Positions 39,785 to 52,919 of a DNA stretch of 64,000 nucleotides are shown here, in pieces (within the stretch, counting starts at the first letter, position 1; every line of letters begins with the position of its first letter). Where the stretch lies: the NCBI RefSeq assembly GCF_000003195.3, contig NC_012871.2:60007802-60071801 (forward strand), in the 5' to 3' direction. Position numbers and translations under genes: made by a program. Source of the stretch: Sorghum bicolor (taxonomy: Eukaryota > Streptophyta > Magnoliopsida > Poales > Poaceae). The notes beneath the pieces are model-generated. The model worked only from the letters and a program-made list of their open reading frames with translations. It had not been told where the DNA came from and made no database searches.

Positions 39785-42719
39785 TAAGTTGCTTCTACCT
39801 CCAAGTTATTCAGTGTGCAGGGATCAATGCTCTTTTAAATGAGTACCCAGAGCCTTCCATTGACTACTAGGTTGGATAATTCACTTAATCGGTCATCTCG
39901 ATACACCTCTCATACAATGTACTAAATAGTGCCAACCTTCATCTAGGATCAAGCCAAAGGGAAGGTATCACAACCACATGCAACATATCACAACCACATA
40001 CAGATAGAACATATTACAAGTGCAAATACTTAAGTTTACAGTACCGGGTTGTTCCACAAACTTAGTTCATCACACCAACATAGTTCATACATCACAATCT
40101 AACACCATCACAGTCTAGCAGAAGACATTAACATAGTTCTAAAAGATAAAATGTGTCATGTTCACACATCTTCGAGGCTTGGCCTCTCTACCACTCTTGG
40201 TCCTTCACGGACTCTAGAGCATAGAAAAAGTGATGCACGAGTGCAACGTTACCTGCAAAACTCAAGATTATCACAGGGTGAGTACTCAGTTGTACTTCGG
40301 AGGACTTACCCAATATAATAAACAAAGGATTATGCATTTGGATAGTAGCCTTGAATACAATTGAATTTGCATAAATGTATTTTATACAAGAATAATGAAT
40401 GTGAACAACAAACTTAAGCAATCATGTGAACGTGGCATGGTTAAATGAAATGAGCATTTGCATTTGCATCTCTATGTTCGATGAGTCCTTGTTTCAGTTC
40501 AACTCTAGTCCGTATCTAGAAGTACAGAACTTATAGCTTTTGAGTGAGAAACTCTGCAGAACACATTAACCCAACCAAATACAAATATTGCCCATAAGAC
40601 CTATTAGTACATAAGGGATATCTCGGTGTCTCAACCTTTCACCAGTCCAACCAAGGTTGTCCATGAACGGTTAGATAGGTCCCGGAGTAATGGCATCACA
40701 TATACCAATAACACCTTCAAGCTGAATCCATGGATAGGCCAGTTGCAATTAGGTACTTGGATGTCATCCCCATTTATGACAAGTGGTTTGTACAATTTTG
40801 TTCATGAGTTGCTACTGTAGATACATGGTCCTTAAGGTTAGCGAGTTATGTCATCCAAGACCATCACCCGTCTTGCCATGACCTTATGCTAACCATTCAT
40901 TCAACATTGATCAAGTTTTAGATCATAATCCATTTATGTTGCTTTAGTGGAGAAACATGCCCTACAACATGTGAGAGATGAGAAACACATCATCTTCCCA
41001 GCTTCTACCGTCTAAGCATACTAAGCATGAATTATTCAATACTTGAAGTTAAACAAACAATGTTTGACTGATGTGGTAACATCAAGGTATGAAAGCTCAA
41101 TTAGGAAACTCATAGGTAAACTAATCATGCATATAGTAACATAGCAATGCATTTAGTTAACCATACTTTATTAGTGCATTTGCAAAGCATAGGGATGCTA
41201 GGGGCGTACCTTAAGTGATCTTGGGTGGCTCGTCAATGATCTCCACTTCCTGGGGTTCTTCTACAACAACCTCCTTAAGAGCTCCATCACCTATACATGT
41301 ATGATGCTTGATGAGTAGAAATGCATAAAGTAAATGATGTAACATGCTATGCATTGATTATTTAGATGGACACTGCGTGAGCATACATGGACACTCCATC
41401 CAATTTAGGACTTAGGCATTTTGGCGATCAAGTTTGTGTAGCAGTGATGGACAATCTGCTAGAGGGCATGTTCTCTCTGTTAGTGAAGTTTGTAGCCTCT
41501 GGAGGTCTCTAGTCTTCATAATTGGAGGATGGGATGTTCCATCAGGTGTGACGAGTAGTCCGTCTAGGCAGAGTCCATATTGTACTTAATTTTTCTAAGT
41601 GTTAGGGTTCGCCCAGAATGTTCCACCAGATTTGATGGATGCTCCACCATGAACTCACATCTCTTTGGTTGGAATTTAAACCTAAAAGTATTCCTATAAG
41701 ACTCTCCATGGGGTTTGACCGAAACTCTGCCAAGACAAGTCTATAGCTCCTAACCTATCTGTGTTGATGAGTATTAATTTTGCAGACACTCTGCTAGTGG
41801 TGACGGATGCTCCGTGAAATTACTCAGTGCTCTGCTTAAGTGTTTAGACATGCTATAGCATTAACATAATGTTCTGTCGGGTGGGAAAGACTCTCCGCCA
41901 GATGATGCTGTTTTGGTACAACTCAAAATGCAATTCTTGTGCTAGGGTGCTTGCAAGTGGAAAACCTTAGTAAGGAAGTTCCTAGCATACTATAGGATGT
42001 ATCTAGCCAGGTGGTTCTAGCTACATTGTGTTCAAACATTTCCTAGGTCTTGATTTGGTCATTTCTTAGTTTAGGTTCATGTGAAGCAAGAATTTATTGA
42101 GCCTCAAATGTGCTTACCAAGGGTAGCAAGATGAAGATCTCAAGCTGCTTAGTGTAGTGGAGAAGCTAGATCTCCCCTTGGTGACCTGATTCTCCTTCTT
42201 GCCTCCTTCTAGTTCCCAAATGGTGAGGATGTGATGGCTCCAAGGTGCTGTTCATGGCCTCCAATCTCCTCCCCTTTTTTCCTCCTTGTTTGCTTGGATG
42301 TGTCAGAGTAGAGAGAGGGATGAACTAGAGAGAGTGAAAGTGTGAGAGTGAGGGTGTGGGCTTGGCTAGTGCTTCTGGTTTGGCTCTCCACGAAGTGGAC
42401 AGCTAGGCTAGGGTGTGGGTCAAAAGATACTCTCAAAGTGACACCTAAGTGTTGCCGCATGGGCTGATTTGTCAGACAATCTATCAAATTTGTTGGATTT
42501 TCCGCCAGTGCACAAAGTGCACTGACAAATCCTGATAACTATCAGTTTGTGTAAATGGCTTAGCGGACACTCTGTCACATGTGATAGACACTCCATCAAA
42601 GCCAATAGTGAGTTGTTACAGTGCAGTTTCTTCACAAGTTGATTTCCAAATTGAAATTAAAATGCATATGATGCTCATGATGAGTATGAAAATCAACATG
42701 TCATGATTGGGTCATGACA
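39785..42719 (-). mobile_element. Probable LTR-type insertion abutting and entering GLR-C
   Basis: Similarity between GLR-C and GLR-B stops abruptly near 42719-42722. From there the minus strand reads TGTCATGACCCAATCATG, an LTR-like start resembling the TGTAACACCC start at 36031. The following 2-3 kb have no GLR similarity. They contain a TGAGTACTCAGTTGTACTTC stretch that I take as LTR-like, and many degenerate GACACTCCGTC/GACGGATGCTCC-like units (41,370-41,910 and 42,570-42,610). The far border and target duplication were not found, so the left limit is arbitrary. Confidence 0.5.
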
Positions 42720-45700
42720 TATGCTATTTGTGTTTGGACTACCAGACACTGATATTGTTGCTCGATTATCTATATCATCGTTGCAGTCTCCATTTTCTTT
42801 ATTACCTTTATCCGCATCTTGAATATGACCACTTTCTTCTTGTCTTTTGTAGTGGCACATAAGAAACGCCACAAGAATGGAACAGGCTGTGACAAATCCA
42901 GTTAGGAGGAATAATCCCCTAAAACCACCAAAAGTGATAGCACCTGAACCATCCATTTCTTCATCATGTTGACAACTATTTTGGTCAATCCATTTCTTTT
43001 CAATTTGAATGATAGTATCTCCTCCTGTTATGTTGATGATCGCCTTAGATAGCTCAGCAAGTAGTGGAGATCGCTTGGGAAGTGCCTAATCAGTGAAGAG
43101 AATGTTTATATCAGGTTAAACATACTAACATTATTCAAAGAGTGCTATTTTTAAAACCAGGGCAAACCCATTTTCTATTAATAAAGGGAACACCCGACAA
43201 AAATATGGAGAAACAAGTTTAAGTCTTAAGAGTTGAGAAATAGACCACCGAACCAAAGGAACAAGTCAAGAAAATAATTAAGCCTCACTAGGGAACCAAA
43301 AAGTAGACCTGTTACAAATGAGAAGTTGAAAGTGTAACACTTACCGATCTGAGATACCAACAACCAGACCACAATAGAGAAAGAATACCACATTATATCA
43401 GATTCAACAAGCCATGCATATAAAAATAATAATTTATTCATCCTGATTTATCTAACCTTTTCAGGTAAAGTAATACATAGGAATATGTAATTTAATTTAG
43501 CACATGAAGGCATATTTTTAAGAGAAATTTTACAGTGCTTGAAAACAATGTGAGTCTTTCATTCGTTTAGATCTAATGGTTAAAATTATAGAGGAACCTA
43601 ACGAGAGGAACTTAAGTCGTGGACCAGAACTTAAATTTGGTGGGCCAGAAACTGATCTGCACTTTTATTAAAAGGGTATAATAGTATTTTCATTTGGTAG
43701 AACTCGTCACATGGATAACAGGCCCGAGCCGCGATGACCAGATGACCGGTGCCGTGATGTCGGATCCCGTCCCGTCCCAACCGGCGACCATCGATCTCCA
43801 ATGACACCGAGGACGATTGCTAGCCTAGTCAATTGCTTCTCTGAAGGCCTCTGACTTGTGCATGCATGGGCAATGCCCAGGATTGTGGAACTGCTACCGA
43901 GGTCGGGTGTGTGAGAAGAGCCATGGAGGGTTGCTGCTGGACTACAGGGAACTCCTCGTTTCACTTTGTTTGAAGGGGAGGGACGAAGGGCCGCACTGCC
44001 TACCGCTGCCATGGTCGCACCATCATGGGACATGAACTTCCATTGGCACGTCGACACACATGCAGCCATGGCTGCTGGGTGCACCACATAGATGTGTTCT
44101 TGGGCGGGATCTACGCGCTCGGCGCTGCTGTGGGCGGGTGCGGTCAGGCACGCGCTCGAGGAACGGGGACAGGAACGGAGCAGAAACGTTTGGAAGAGAC
44201 CGTAAGGAGGAAAAAACAATTGGTAAATAACTATAATAACCCTACGTCAAAAATAGAAATGGACGGGTGGAACTGCTGGTTCCTCCAAGCACCGTAAAAA
44301 AGCTCTATTTTTAATGGTACATGTTCCATAGCTTAGTAGATATTCCTTTTAAAAAAGTAAGACATAGATGAAAGAATCAGTTAGCAAGTGAAGATGAACT
44401 TACAAATGCAAACCCTGCACTCTTGTAAATAGGTCCAACCATTGTGTACCGTTTGCAGTACTTAGCAAGAAACAACTTGATGTATGGAACATCTAGAACA
44501 AGTGCATCAACACCACCATTTTCAACTCCGTTAGAAAGAGCAACATGGAAATCATCTGGAGTATGATAGGGTCTCATTTTTGATCTATCGAAACCAATAT
44601 CCACCAATAGACCCTCCATATAGGAACCTTGGTGGAATCCTACATATCCACCTTGCTTCTGAAGTTCATGAATGTCAGTCAATGTTGGTGAAAGCTGTTG
44701 TACAGTAAGTATTGATGCAAGGCTTGCTGTATAGCTTGAGGCAAGGACCAAAAGAACAATCTTCCATACACGGTGTACTACTCGAGATAGAAAATATTCG
44801 AGCATGTCCTCTGCAGAAGTAAATATAAAAAGATGTGTTTATAATAAACCAAGTTAAGGTAAAACACATGCTACTATGGGATTTTCAACAAGCGGATATG
44901 TAGTATCTATTTTCTCATACTATATGTCTAGTGTTTCTTCATTGAGGATATTTCTTTTATTATTATTTTATTTTTAGAATTTCTATTTTTTCATAAGGTT
45001 TAGTCTACCTTTTTCCTAAAGAAATCAAGATGAGTTACATACTGAAATCTGCTTTCTAGAACAATGGAGTTTCAGTGTTAAAAATCTTCTTGCAGGAACT
45101 TTTCAATGCTTCTACATTTATAAGAAGGTTCAATGCATGTATTATCTAGGACAGTTGTACATTAATAAGCTAATTATTTGGCACTATTGCCATGGTTGTT
45201 AAAAAAACTGCATACATAAACCAACCAAAAAAAATAATGTTTTAGTGTTTTACTCAACTCTCTTCAAATATGAAGAAGAACTTCAGAATCTGAATCCCCA
45301 GTTGTTTAAGTGAAAAGGAACCATGTAGATATCTGTTGCCACTAAGATACTCTAACAGGCAGATAGCAATTCTTGTGTAAATAATGAATATGATGCTTTT
45401 GAACCACATTCCTTGGCTTAGTGGTTTCAAGAAAATCCACATATTTGAGTTCACTTTTTCCTTGACCGGGACAATCATCCCCACGCCAGATTCTGTGTAT
45501 GGAATTGTGAAGTCGACATACAATGATCTGTTGTATATGATTGTTATGTCCGCAACTGCTATGTCATACCTCTGCAATAGCAATAGTTAGTTGTATTTAT
45601 ATTTTCTAAAAAATGATTGTACAAAGATAAAATATTATTATTGTGAGATACAGATAATTCAACAGTGTGCTCTTTTATATTCAAGAAAGGGGAGAAAATT

Positions 45701-48700
45701 AGTGGTCAATATACATTTGATGGGAAAACTTTGTGCTGGCCACTCTATATTTTCAGGCATTTTGATAGAGGACAAGGGGAAATTCATGTTTGCTGCTAGA
45801 CACTAATGAAAAAGGTAGTTGTTACTAGTGGACATAGCCCCAGTTAAAATATTTGACCAAGTTTGAAGGAGAAATAACTCAAAGCGCCCTCAATGCCCCG
45901 TTAGTTAAGGAAGAAAACACAGGGAGGGGCATGTGGCAACCTCTCTTGCATTCTTTCTTTCATATTTCCTCTCCTTGTTCAGGCTATGCATGCAAATTAT
46001 ATTTAGTATTAAAAGAAGCCAACATATCTAAACTTGGACTCATGATACTATATGGAAAGGTAGAAAGGAATTGGGAAACACCTTGCACCCACTATGGAGT
46101 GACTTGCACCTATATAACCTGGTGCCACTTGTGTTAGAAGAATACAACAACCATATGATCAGTTAGTCTATACATTTCTAATACTTTCTATAGTAAAATA
46201 TATATGGAAGGCAGATTAAAAAACTAGACAATATCTTTTATAAAACATTTCTTACCTGAAGATAAACTTGGTAAATGAAATCATCATAACTCCTTGAACT
46301 TGTTGAATCTCCAGCTATATCAAATGCCTGGTATTCATAGCTAAGTGCAAAAGGTAGCCTCTTTAGTGCGTTCTCAAATATGTCTATTGAAAGGCCACTC
46401 ACTCTTGTTGCATTTGTGACAGGATCCTTTGATGTGCTTATAAACTCTGGATATGCACTTGAGGTCACACCAACCCTAAGCTTCTTACCACTTGTAGGAA
46501 ATTCCCAGCCCCTTGGTATTTCAATTGATTCTCCAGGCCAAGATACTAGATTCAGATTAGGCATTGAGGCTGATGACCCTGTTATTTCCAATTCATTTTG
46601 ATTTAAGTGTCGTGAAAGTCCATTTTTTGAAGTCCAAAACCCAATATGTCTCCAAGTTCCTCCAATGACATTTATTATTTGTAATGTAGAAACTTGCAAT
46701 TGTCTTTCTGTAAGGTCAAAGGTTCCACTTACACCTTGAAATTTGTTTTGTACAATTTCTGTTAGGAGCTCTGCTCCATTTATGGAAATAGCCAATGAGT
46801 CCAAGCATGTAGAGTTTTTATGGGGTTGTAGTCTTTTATTTCTGTTGCCAGACAACCCAACCTTTTCTGCCGCCTGTGCTAAAGCCCAAACTGTATCATA
46901 GGCCCATAGCCCAACTATGGTTATTGATTTATTAAGTGGCAATTTGTTAGGGTTATATCTCTGGTAAATTTTGTTCCATCTTATTAAGAAACTAGTATCA
47001 AGTTTTTGTGACTTGGGAACATGGAACCTTATTCCTATTACACCATTCATTGCCTCAATGACAGATGGATTGAGTAAATCGATGATGTTTGCTAATCCAT
47101 TTGTAATGATCCACACAAATCCTTTACTCATCATCCCTGCATCCTTAGCCATTGTAAAGATAAGAGAGGCCCTTGTCGATGACATATGAACAATAAATAC
47201 CCTTGTTTGCATTGCCATTAACTTGTAGAGTTCTTGCTTTATTTCTTCACTTGTAGCTGACAAGGAAATACCACTGCGATATGGAACATAAATATCACTA
47301 TGTTGAAGTGCATCAATGAGGTGTGGTAGAATGCCTCTCCCATAGTCAGTGTCATCATATAGCAGCACTACCTCTCTCCATCCATATGCTTTGACGAGAG
47401 AGGCAATACTATTCACTTGAACTGAGTCATTCAATGTTGCACGCACAAAATATGGTGAACTATCATAAGTGAGAGAGGGGCTTGTTGCTGTGAATGATAT
47501 AACAGGTACTTGTATTACACTCGCAAGCTTTGATATAAATGTAGCTTCTGATGATTTCTGCGGGCCAATGAGGGCTTGCACTTTGTAGTTCTCTCGTAAG
47601 TCAATAGCTTGAGAATTGAATAAGAATGAAACTTTGATCAAATAATATCAATGAAACAAACTTGCAATTCTTGTGCATGTTTGTTTTTAGTACTTTAAAA
47701 ATTGTAAAAAAATAATTAAGTATAATGGGCTTGTTTAAAGTTATAAATGGTTTTGGTGATGGCAACACCACAAGACAACAGACCATAAATATTGAGAACC
47801 GTAGCAACAACAACAAACATAGGAAATGTGGCTACTCTCTACTGGGAAATAAGGAGACTACATTGCATTGCACTTATTCCGCAACCTAGTTGCATTGCAC
47901 TCATTCCACTACCTGACCACATTGCACTCGTTCCAACAAATACAAAGGACAACAATCAAGACAAAACTCCATCTTCACAGCTTTACCAACTTCCATATTT
48001 TAATCAACCACTCTAAAAAGGTGTGTCAATCATAGGTGCTAGTCCACACAAGTGAGGTTGTTGAAGAAGGTTGAGCCAAGTTTTCCTAATGTACACACAT
48101 CAATAGATAGATGATCTAGGAGTTCTGGCTATTGTGAGCAAATAACATGTGGCCACTATTAGGCAGTTGATGTTTCTAAGTGCTCGATGGTCCAAAAAAT
48201 GCCAATGTACCTCAAGCTAGGCAAAGAAGTGAAACTTTGTTGTTGAATAAATCTTACATGCAATGAAGAGACTAAGGGAGACTGAACTCATAGAGTACAA
48301 ACCATACCTTGTGTACTTCCATATCTGGGAGTTAGGGACATCTAGGAGGAGGCAATATCCAAGTTGTTTTGCATGTTTAGGTACTCAAGGATCACTTTGA
48401 CAGTGAGACCTCCTCACAAATTTCTCACACCGAACAATGGGATTTAAGCACATGATTTACATATTTTAGGGGACCTTGTAGGCATATTTTAGTTATGTTC
48501 TTCTATTATATTTTATATTTGAACATGTTATGCACCAAAGCTAGCACCCAACCACTAGAAGCACCTAGCACCCCAACAACCTTAGTGGGAAGGGGAGGGT
48601 AAATTGTGGTTGCCCCTACAACCTTGCGAGTTGGGTAAACAACACATAGGAATGGAGGGGCAATGGGGGTGATGATGAATGGAACTAAGAAAAAACCAAC

Positions 48701-51700
48701 AAAGTGATGACCAATAACCACACAACTACATGGCACTAGAGGGTATGAATGAGCTGCTCAAAGAAGGATATGCTTCACCACCCAATCCCAAGAAGGGTTG
48801 GATGAGATGAAGAACCCTTCCTAAGGTGTAGGCCCTAGAAAAAGGGATGGAGGACCTCGACTACTAACACTAATTCTAAAGGGCCAATGTCCAAAGAGAT
48901 GGCTAGCACCAAAGTAGCCTGCATGGGGAAGCGCCATCCATATAGATGGTCTTCCATGCTCAAAGTGGATGAAAAGCCTCACCTTGTGGCAATGGAATGA
49001 CTTAGGTTGTGGATTCCATGGCTCTTGGTCCCTATCAAGGAGGGACGCCAGAGATGAGAGATGAGAGAGGTTTAGGATGGATGACAGGTGTAACACCTTG
49101 TGTTCAAAATCTGCTTATATGGCCTAGCTCCGCACGTAGAACGGGCCTGCATACATATAACACATCGCTTACATTTTTGTCCTTGCTTCATGTAAAAGGG
49201 TTAACCTGAAGGTGGATGTTGGAATAGCAAGGATTATAACTTGGCCCTCGCCCTCCTGAACTGCCAAGGTGGTATTAAACACAACCAACCACAACCACAC
49301 ATGAGCCACTTGGGCCACATGGGCTAACTTCATAACTACTACAGGCTACTAATGGGCCGGTGTGTTACAATGGGAGAAGTCAAGTTGAGGGATTTGGTTG
49401 AACAATATGAACACTAGCTAGTAGGAAGCAATAGGGTGGTGGCAGGAGCACATAAGAAGAGATCCAATTTGGTTGTCAAATAGCTAGCTACAAATTGTTG
49501 CCTATACAATTATGCTATTAGTGGTTTAATTCATGTATTGTAGTGCTATATATTTAAGTTTACTAATAATACTCGAGTATGTTTAGTTAGTTACACAGGT
49601 TAATGGTATCATTAATCTTAGTCCTTGTATACCAAATGGAGACTAAGACATGGAGGAATATAAGCCATCAAAGCCACAACTTGAGTTGCATTGAATTAGA
49701 CAAAGTTAACTTATAGAGTTAGGGTCATTAATAGTAACAGCACCCACCATTATTTACACTAGGACACTAGCAATAACGGTGGTCATCTGCCCAACCACTA
49801 AAGGAATTTCTAGGGATGCTAGCACCCAAATTTTTATGTAACTTGCATGCATCGTTGTGCATATTTTTGATAGTGCACACACATAGGGTGGAGGAAGCAA
49901 GGTCACTGTCGGCCACATGCCCATGGTTGAGGTAGTGGGGATTTGGATTTGTGTTGGGGATGAATCTAAGAATTCAATATACATAGAGGGGGGCCTTTTT
50001 GAAGGTAGCCTAGACTGATGAAGTGGTAGGTGGTTTGTCCTAGTGGCGATGGCGCCACCCGCGGGTGGTGAGGAATCAACTATGGGAAGGGATCGGTCAA
50101 GGTGATTCCAATGGAATGGTTCATGAAGGACAAGGGAGAAGGAGGGGATGGGTGCTAGAAGCTAGTGGTTACAATAATGTATGATAAGTCTATTGGATAA
50201 GTTGATGGAAAGAATGGGGTGGAAGAAAGAGAAGAGGATAAGAGGCATGTCTTCAGTTAAGTTGTTGTGCTGAGCTCATGTAGAATGGGTTGGTAGAGTA
50301 CTGTAATGGCGCACTAATATTGAGGCGTTGTTAGTCAAGGATGACCATGGGTATTTGTGGGTAACTTGTAAATATAGCAATACACATAGGCATGTGCATG
50401 TGCACGTGCACACACACAAACTCTTGAACTTTGGAAGACCAATAGATGGTGAGATAATGAGCTTTCCAGCATGTCATGGCCCATTTTTATTGGGTCAGGC
50501 ACAACACGACCATGTACAATGTCGTGTTGGGCTAGCCCAAGCACCGACGAGGAAGACGAGGAGCAGGAGGTTCCCCACGCATCACCTAGAGAGAGAAGTC
50601 TAAATAGAGGTTCCTCCTACGCCCTTCCTACTAGCCAACTCGCAGGAGTTGGTACTGGAGGAGCTCCCACTTGCTAGAGTCCAAGACACATGCATGAAGC
50701 CTGGAGGGCACCGTCATGGAGGAGTTGCCCATAGAGGGTATGATCATGGAGGATTCATCGGTGAGAGGTGGAGGTGGAAGCTGGGGCTAGGGCTCGCGCT
50801 GCACCGCTGCACTCTACGGAGGCATCGGTCAACAATACTGATCAACGTTGTGGCTTTCACTTATGACATGCCTGGGCATTCGTGGCTTGGACACATGCCA
50901 ACACCACGCACCAGGCTGGCCATTGTTTAATGAGCCGTTTCGTGTTACTAGGAATGTTAGGATGATGGCCCAAGCATGGCACGTACGTACCAAGTCGGTT
51001 GTGCTTGGGTCGTCCAAAAACATTGGCTTGGGACCTTCTATATAACTACAATTTGAGCATTCCATCCCTTTCAAAGGCATGTGCTTGGGTAGGCCAAAAA
51101 CATTGGCTTGGGACCTTCTATATAACTACAATTGGAGCATTCCATCCCTTTCAAAGGCAAAGAAAACTTTTTTTAACTTGTAGCCCACTTCTGATGTTGT
51201 GAGGACCCTAATCTGGTGTGCGATTGATACTCAACCTCGTGTGCTCAAGTGGTCTTGGCTGTGTGCGGTCACAGAGGCTAGAATTTTTCCATTTTCTAAA
51301 AAAAATGTGCTTGTATTCTATTTTAATTTATCTGTGCGACTGCTACCTTTCATCTATATATGACAGTAGCAATCAAAAGCCATATATATGTTTGTGTAGG
51401 ATAATATAATTGGTTTCTGTAATAAAACATACGAATGTTTTCTTTTGTTGATTGAAGCTGAACTGAGCAAGAGTATCTACGTATTTCTATGATTTTGTAG
51501 CATCAACATACCTGCTGAAACAGCTTGGACTTCACTGCCCATGGAATCCCTGATGTGGATGGCTAGCTTCGTGCTGTGGTTCGGGTGGACTGAATAGAAA
51601 TCTTCCACAGCCAGTGAAATACTGGCTAGTGATATTTTCCCCACCAACGAACCCAAGTCAAGGATCACCCCTACATGGAATTCGTCTGCCCCACCACTCC

Positions 51701-51782
51701 TGTGTGCGGTGCTATTTTCAGCTGCAACGAAAGTGAAGACCAGTAGAAGAAGGAACAGTATGGTTTGAGGTATTTTCTCCAT
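42693..51782 (-). CDS. GLR: Glutamate receptor-like protein GLR-C, 5 exons, 911 aa, altered pore and tail
   Basis: Coding exons on the minus strand are 51782-51512, 47607-46256, 45571-45259, 44810-44404 and 43085-42693, all GT-AG with the same phases as its neighbours. The start MEKIPQ opens a signal peptide. The amino-terminal domain and ligand lobes are well conserved (Arg556 in ADITIIYNRS, where the siblings have GDITIRYNR). The membrane parts are unusual. M1 (about 596-614) has Lys599 and Arg608 where GLR-B has Gly. The pore loop reads QLGIQILKFFFIF, two residues longer than the siblings and with Lys638. M3 begins RVVHRVWKIV (His658, Arg659, Lys662) where GLR-B is hydrophobic; SYTASLASI is kept. 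M4 is about 838-858. The last eight residues and stop come from an adjoining repeat. Intron 1 is 3.9 kb. Either a decaying gene or one with altered channel function. Confidence 0.85.
43528..44299. mobile_element. Inverted-repeat transposon in GLR-C intron 4, 772 bp
   Basis: The left end TTTTACAGTGCTTG is mirrored by CAAGCACCGTAAAA on the right. Inside is a GC-rich block (43,710-44,180) with open frames on both strands that lack known domains. The target duplication is unclear. The intron is otherwise like those of its siblings but enlarged to 1.3 kb by this insertion. Confidence 0.65.
49089..49369 (+). mobile_element. TGTAACACC-ended repeat, copy 1
   Basis: It begins TGTAACACCTTGTGTTCAAA and ends GGCCGGTGTGTTACA, giving mirrored TGTAACAC ends. 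A second copy lies in the opposite orientation at 63162-63390. Without a clear target duplication it could be a small solo LTR or a MITE. Confidence 0.6.
51001..51159. repeat. 80-bp tandem duplication in GLR-C intron 1
   Basis: Two copies of a unit beginning GTGCTTGGGT and containing ACATTGGCTTGGGACCTTCT lie at 51001-51080 and 51081-51159. They differ at only a few positions. Confidence 0.9.
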
Positions 51783-51837
51783 TGCTATCGTAGCTGCATA
51801 CACGACCACTGAATTTTTGTGCGCTGCTATGCATGTC

Positions 51838-51844
51838 ATTTATA
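51838..51844 (-). promoter_or_regulatory. Candidate TATA box of GLR-C
   Basis: CCTATAAATGACATGC on the minus strand lies about 60 bp upstream of the chosen ATG, a position similar to that of the GLR-A candidate TATA box. Confidence 0.45.
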
Positions 51845-52919
51845 GGACAGCTCGTTGGGGGCCTAGATTCTTGTAACATCAAAAGGTTTACTTTTCAATG
51901 TTTTATAACTATTTGGCCTGAGTGGAACCTGCCTAGGAAGAATCCCTCTATTATCAAAAGCAAATCAATCGATGCCATGTATCATGTTATAAGTGGTTTT
52001 GTAGAGGAATATGCAGGGCGTCCACTTTCATAAATGTCATCACCTTAGCAATATAGTCACTTAGGGGAGAAAAAAAAACTATACCCACGTGTCGCACTCA
52101 AGTCCATTTCTTCCCTTTCCATGCTGCGAAGGTAAACTCGGCTCGGTCACGTTTGGCTGAGCTTCAGCTCCAAGAAAATATTTGTAGCTCCAAGAAGTTT
52201 CATGGATCGAAAGATACAAAGACACTGAGAGAATTTAGATAATTTGTTTTATTGGTAATTTGAATTAGATATATTTAAGTCATTTTAATTTAATCAACAA
52301 ACTATAGATCCAATCTATGTTTCAAAGCTAGAGTTGTGCCAAAGAAGCTGCCGGCTTGCCACAACCGTTAGAATTTGATACCCTAGTTATGCGTAGCAGC
52401 CCTTAGATCTTTGAAAGTATATTGCGAGTATGACACAAGCTTATACTGATAGTTGGATCGCGTAGGAAAGCCCTAGATGATGACGTTCAAGCAACCACGA
52501 CAAGAGATTAAGATTTTGATAGAGCCACCCGCAATTTTATAAGCACAACTTCAAAAAAAGTACAAGTGATTGTTACTCTCACAAGTCCCAACCCTACTTG
52601 ACCCTGGGACCAATTGATTCTTGCCCTCTACCCCTTATTTATAAAGTCCCCTCTAAAGTCTCCATACGTGGAAGTAGGAGTCCTACTTCTGGTAGAATTG
52701 TGTACTCCTTACTAGAAATCATAATACCACACCTCTCTTGATCCAAATAGGATTTAAGTTACTATACAACAATAGTAATGTCGCACCATGCTGCTAGTTA
52801 CGAAGCCTCATGCAAAGTTAAAGCCTGCACCTCCTCCGCTCTTGCTATTTTGTTCTCGACTGTTCATCACCTCTCTCCAAATTGCTTGGCTTTTTTACAA
52901 AATAAAGAAATATATATAT
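51845..52919. other. Upstream region of GLR-C
   Basis: The promoter probably lies in the first few hundred bases. The remainder is AT-rich, ending in a TATATATATATA run near 52,910. No gene is supported. Confidence 0.4.

Larger units (their letters stand above)
47608..51511 (-). other. GLR-C intron 1, enlarged by repeats
   Basis: The matching introns of GLR-A and GLR-B are 1.1 and 0.9 kb; this one is 3.9 kb. It holds the 281-bp element at 49089-49369, an 80-bp tandem duplication at 51001-51159, a CA/TG-rich stretch near 50,390-50,420, and GC-rich DNA at 50,540-50,830. No independent gene is supported. Confidence 0.6.

Noticed and set aside
43707..44219. 170-residue minus-strand frame in GLR-C intron 4
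   Set aside because: It lies within a GC-rich inverted-repeat element, has no domain, and the opposite strand is also open.
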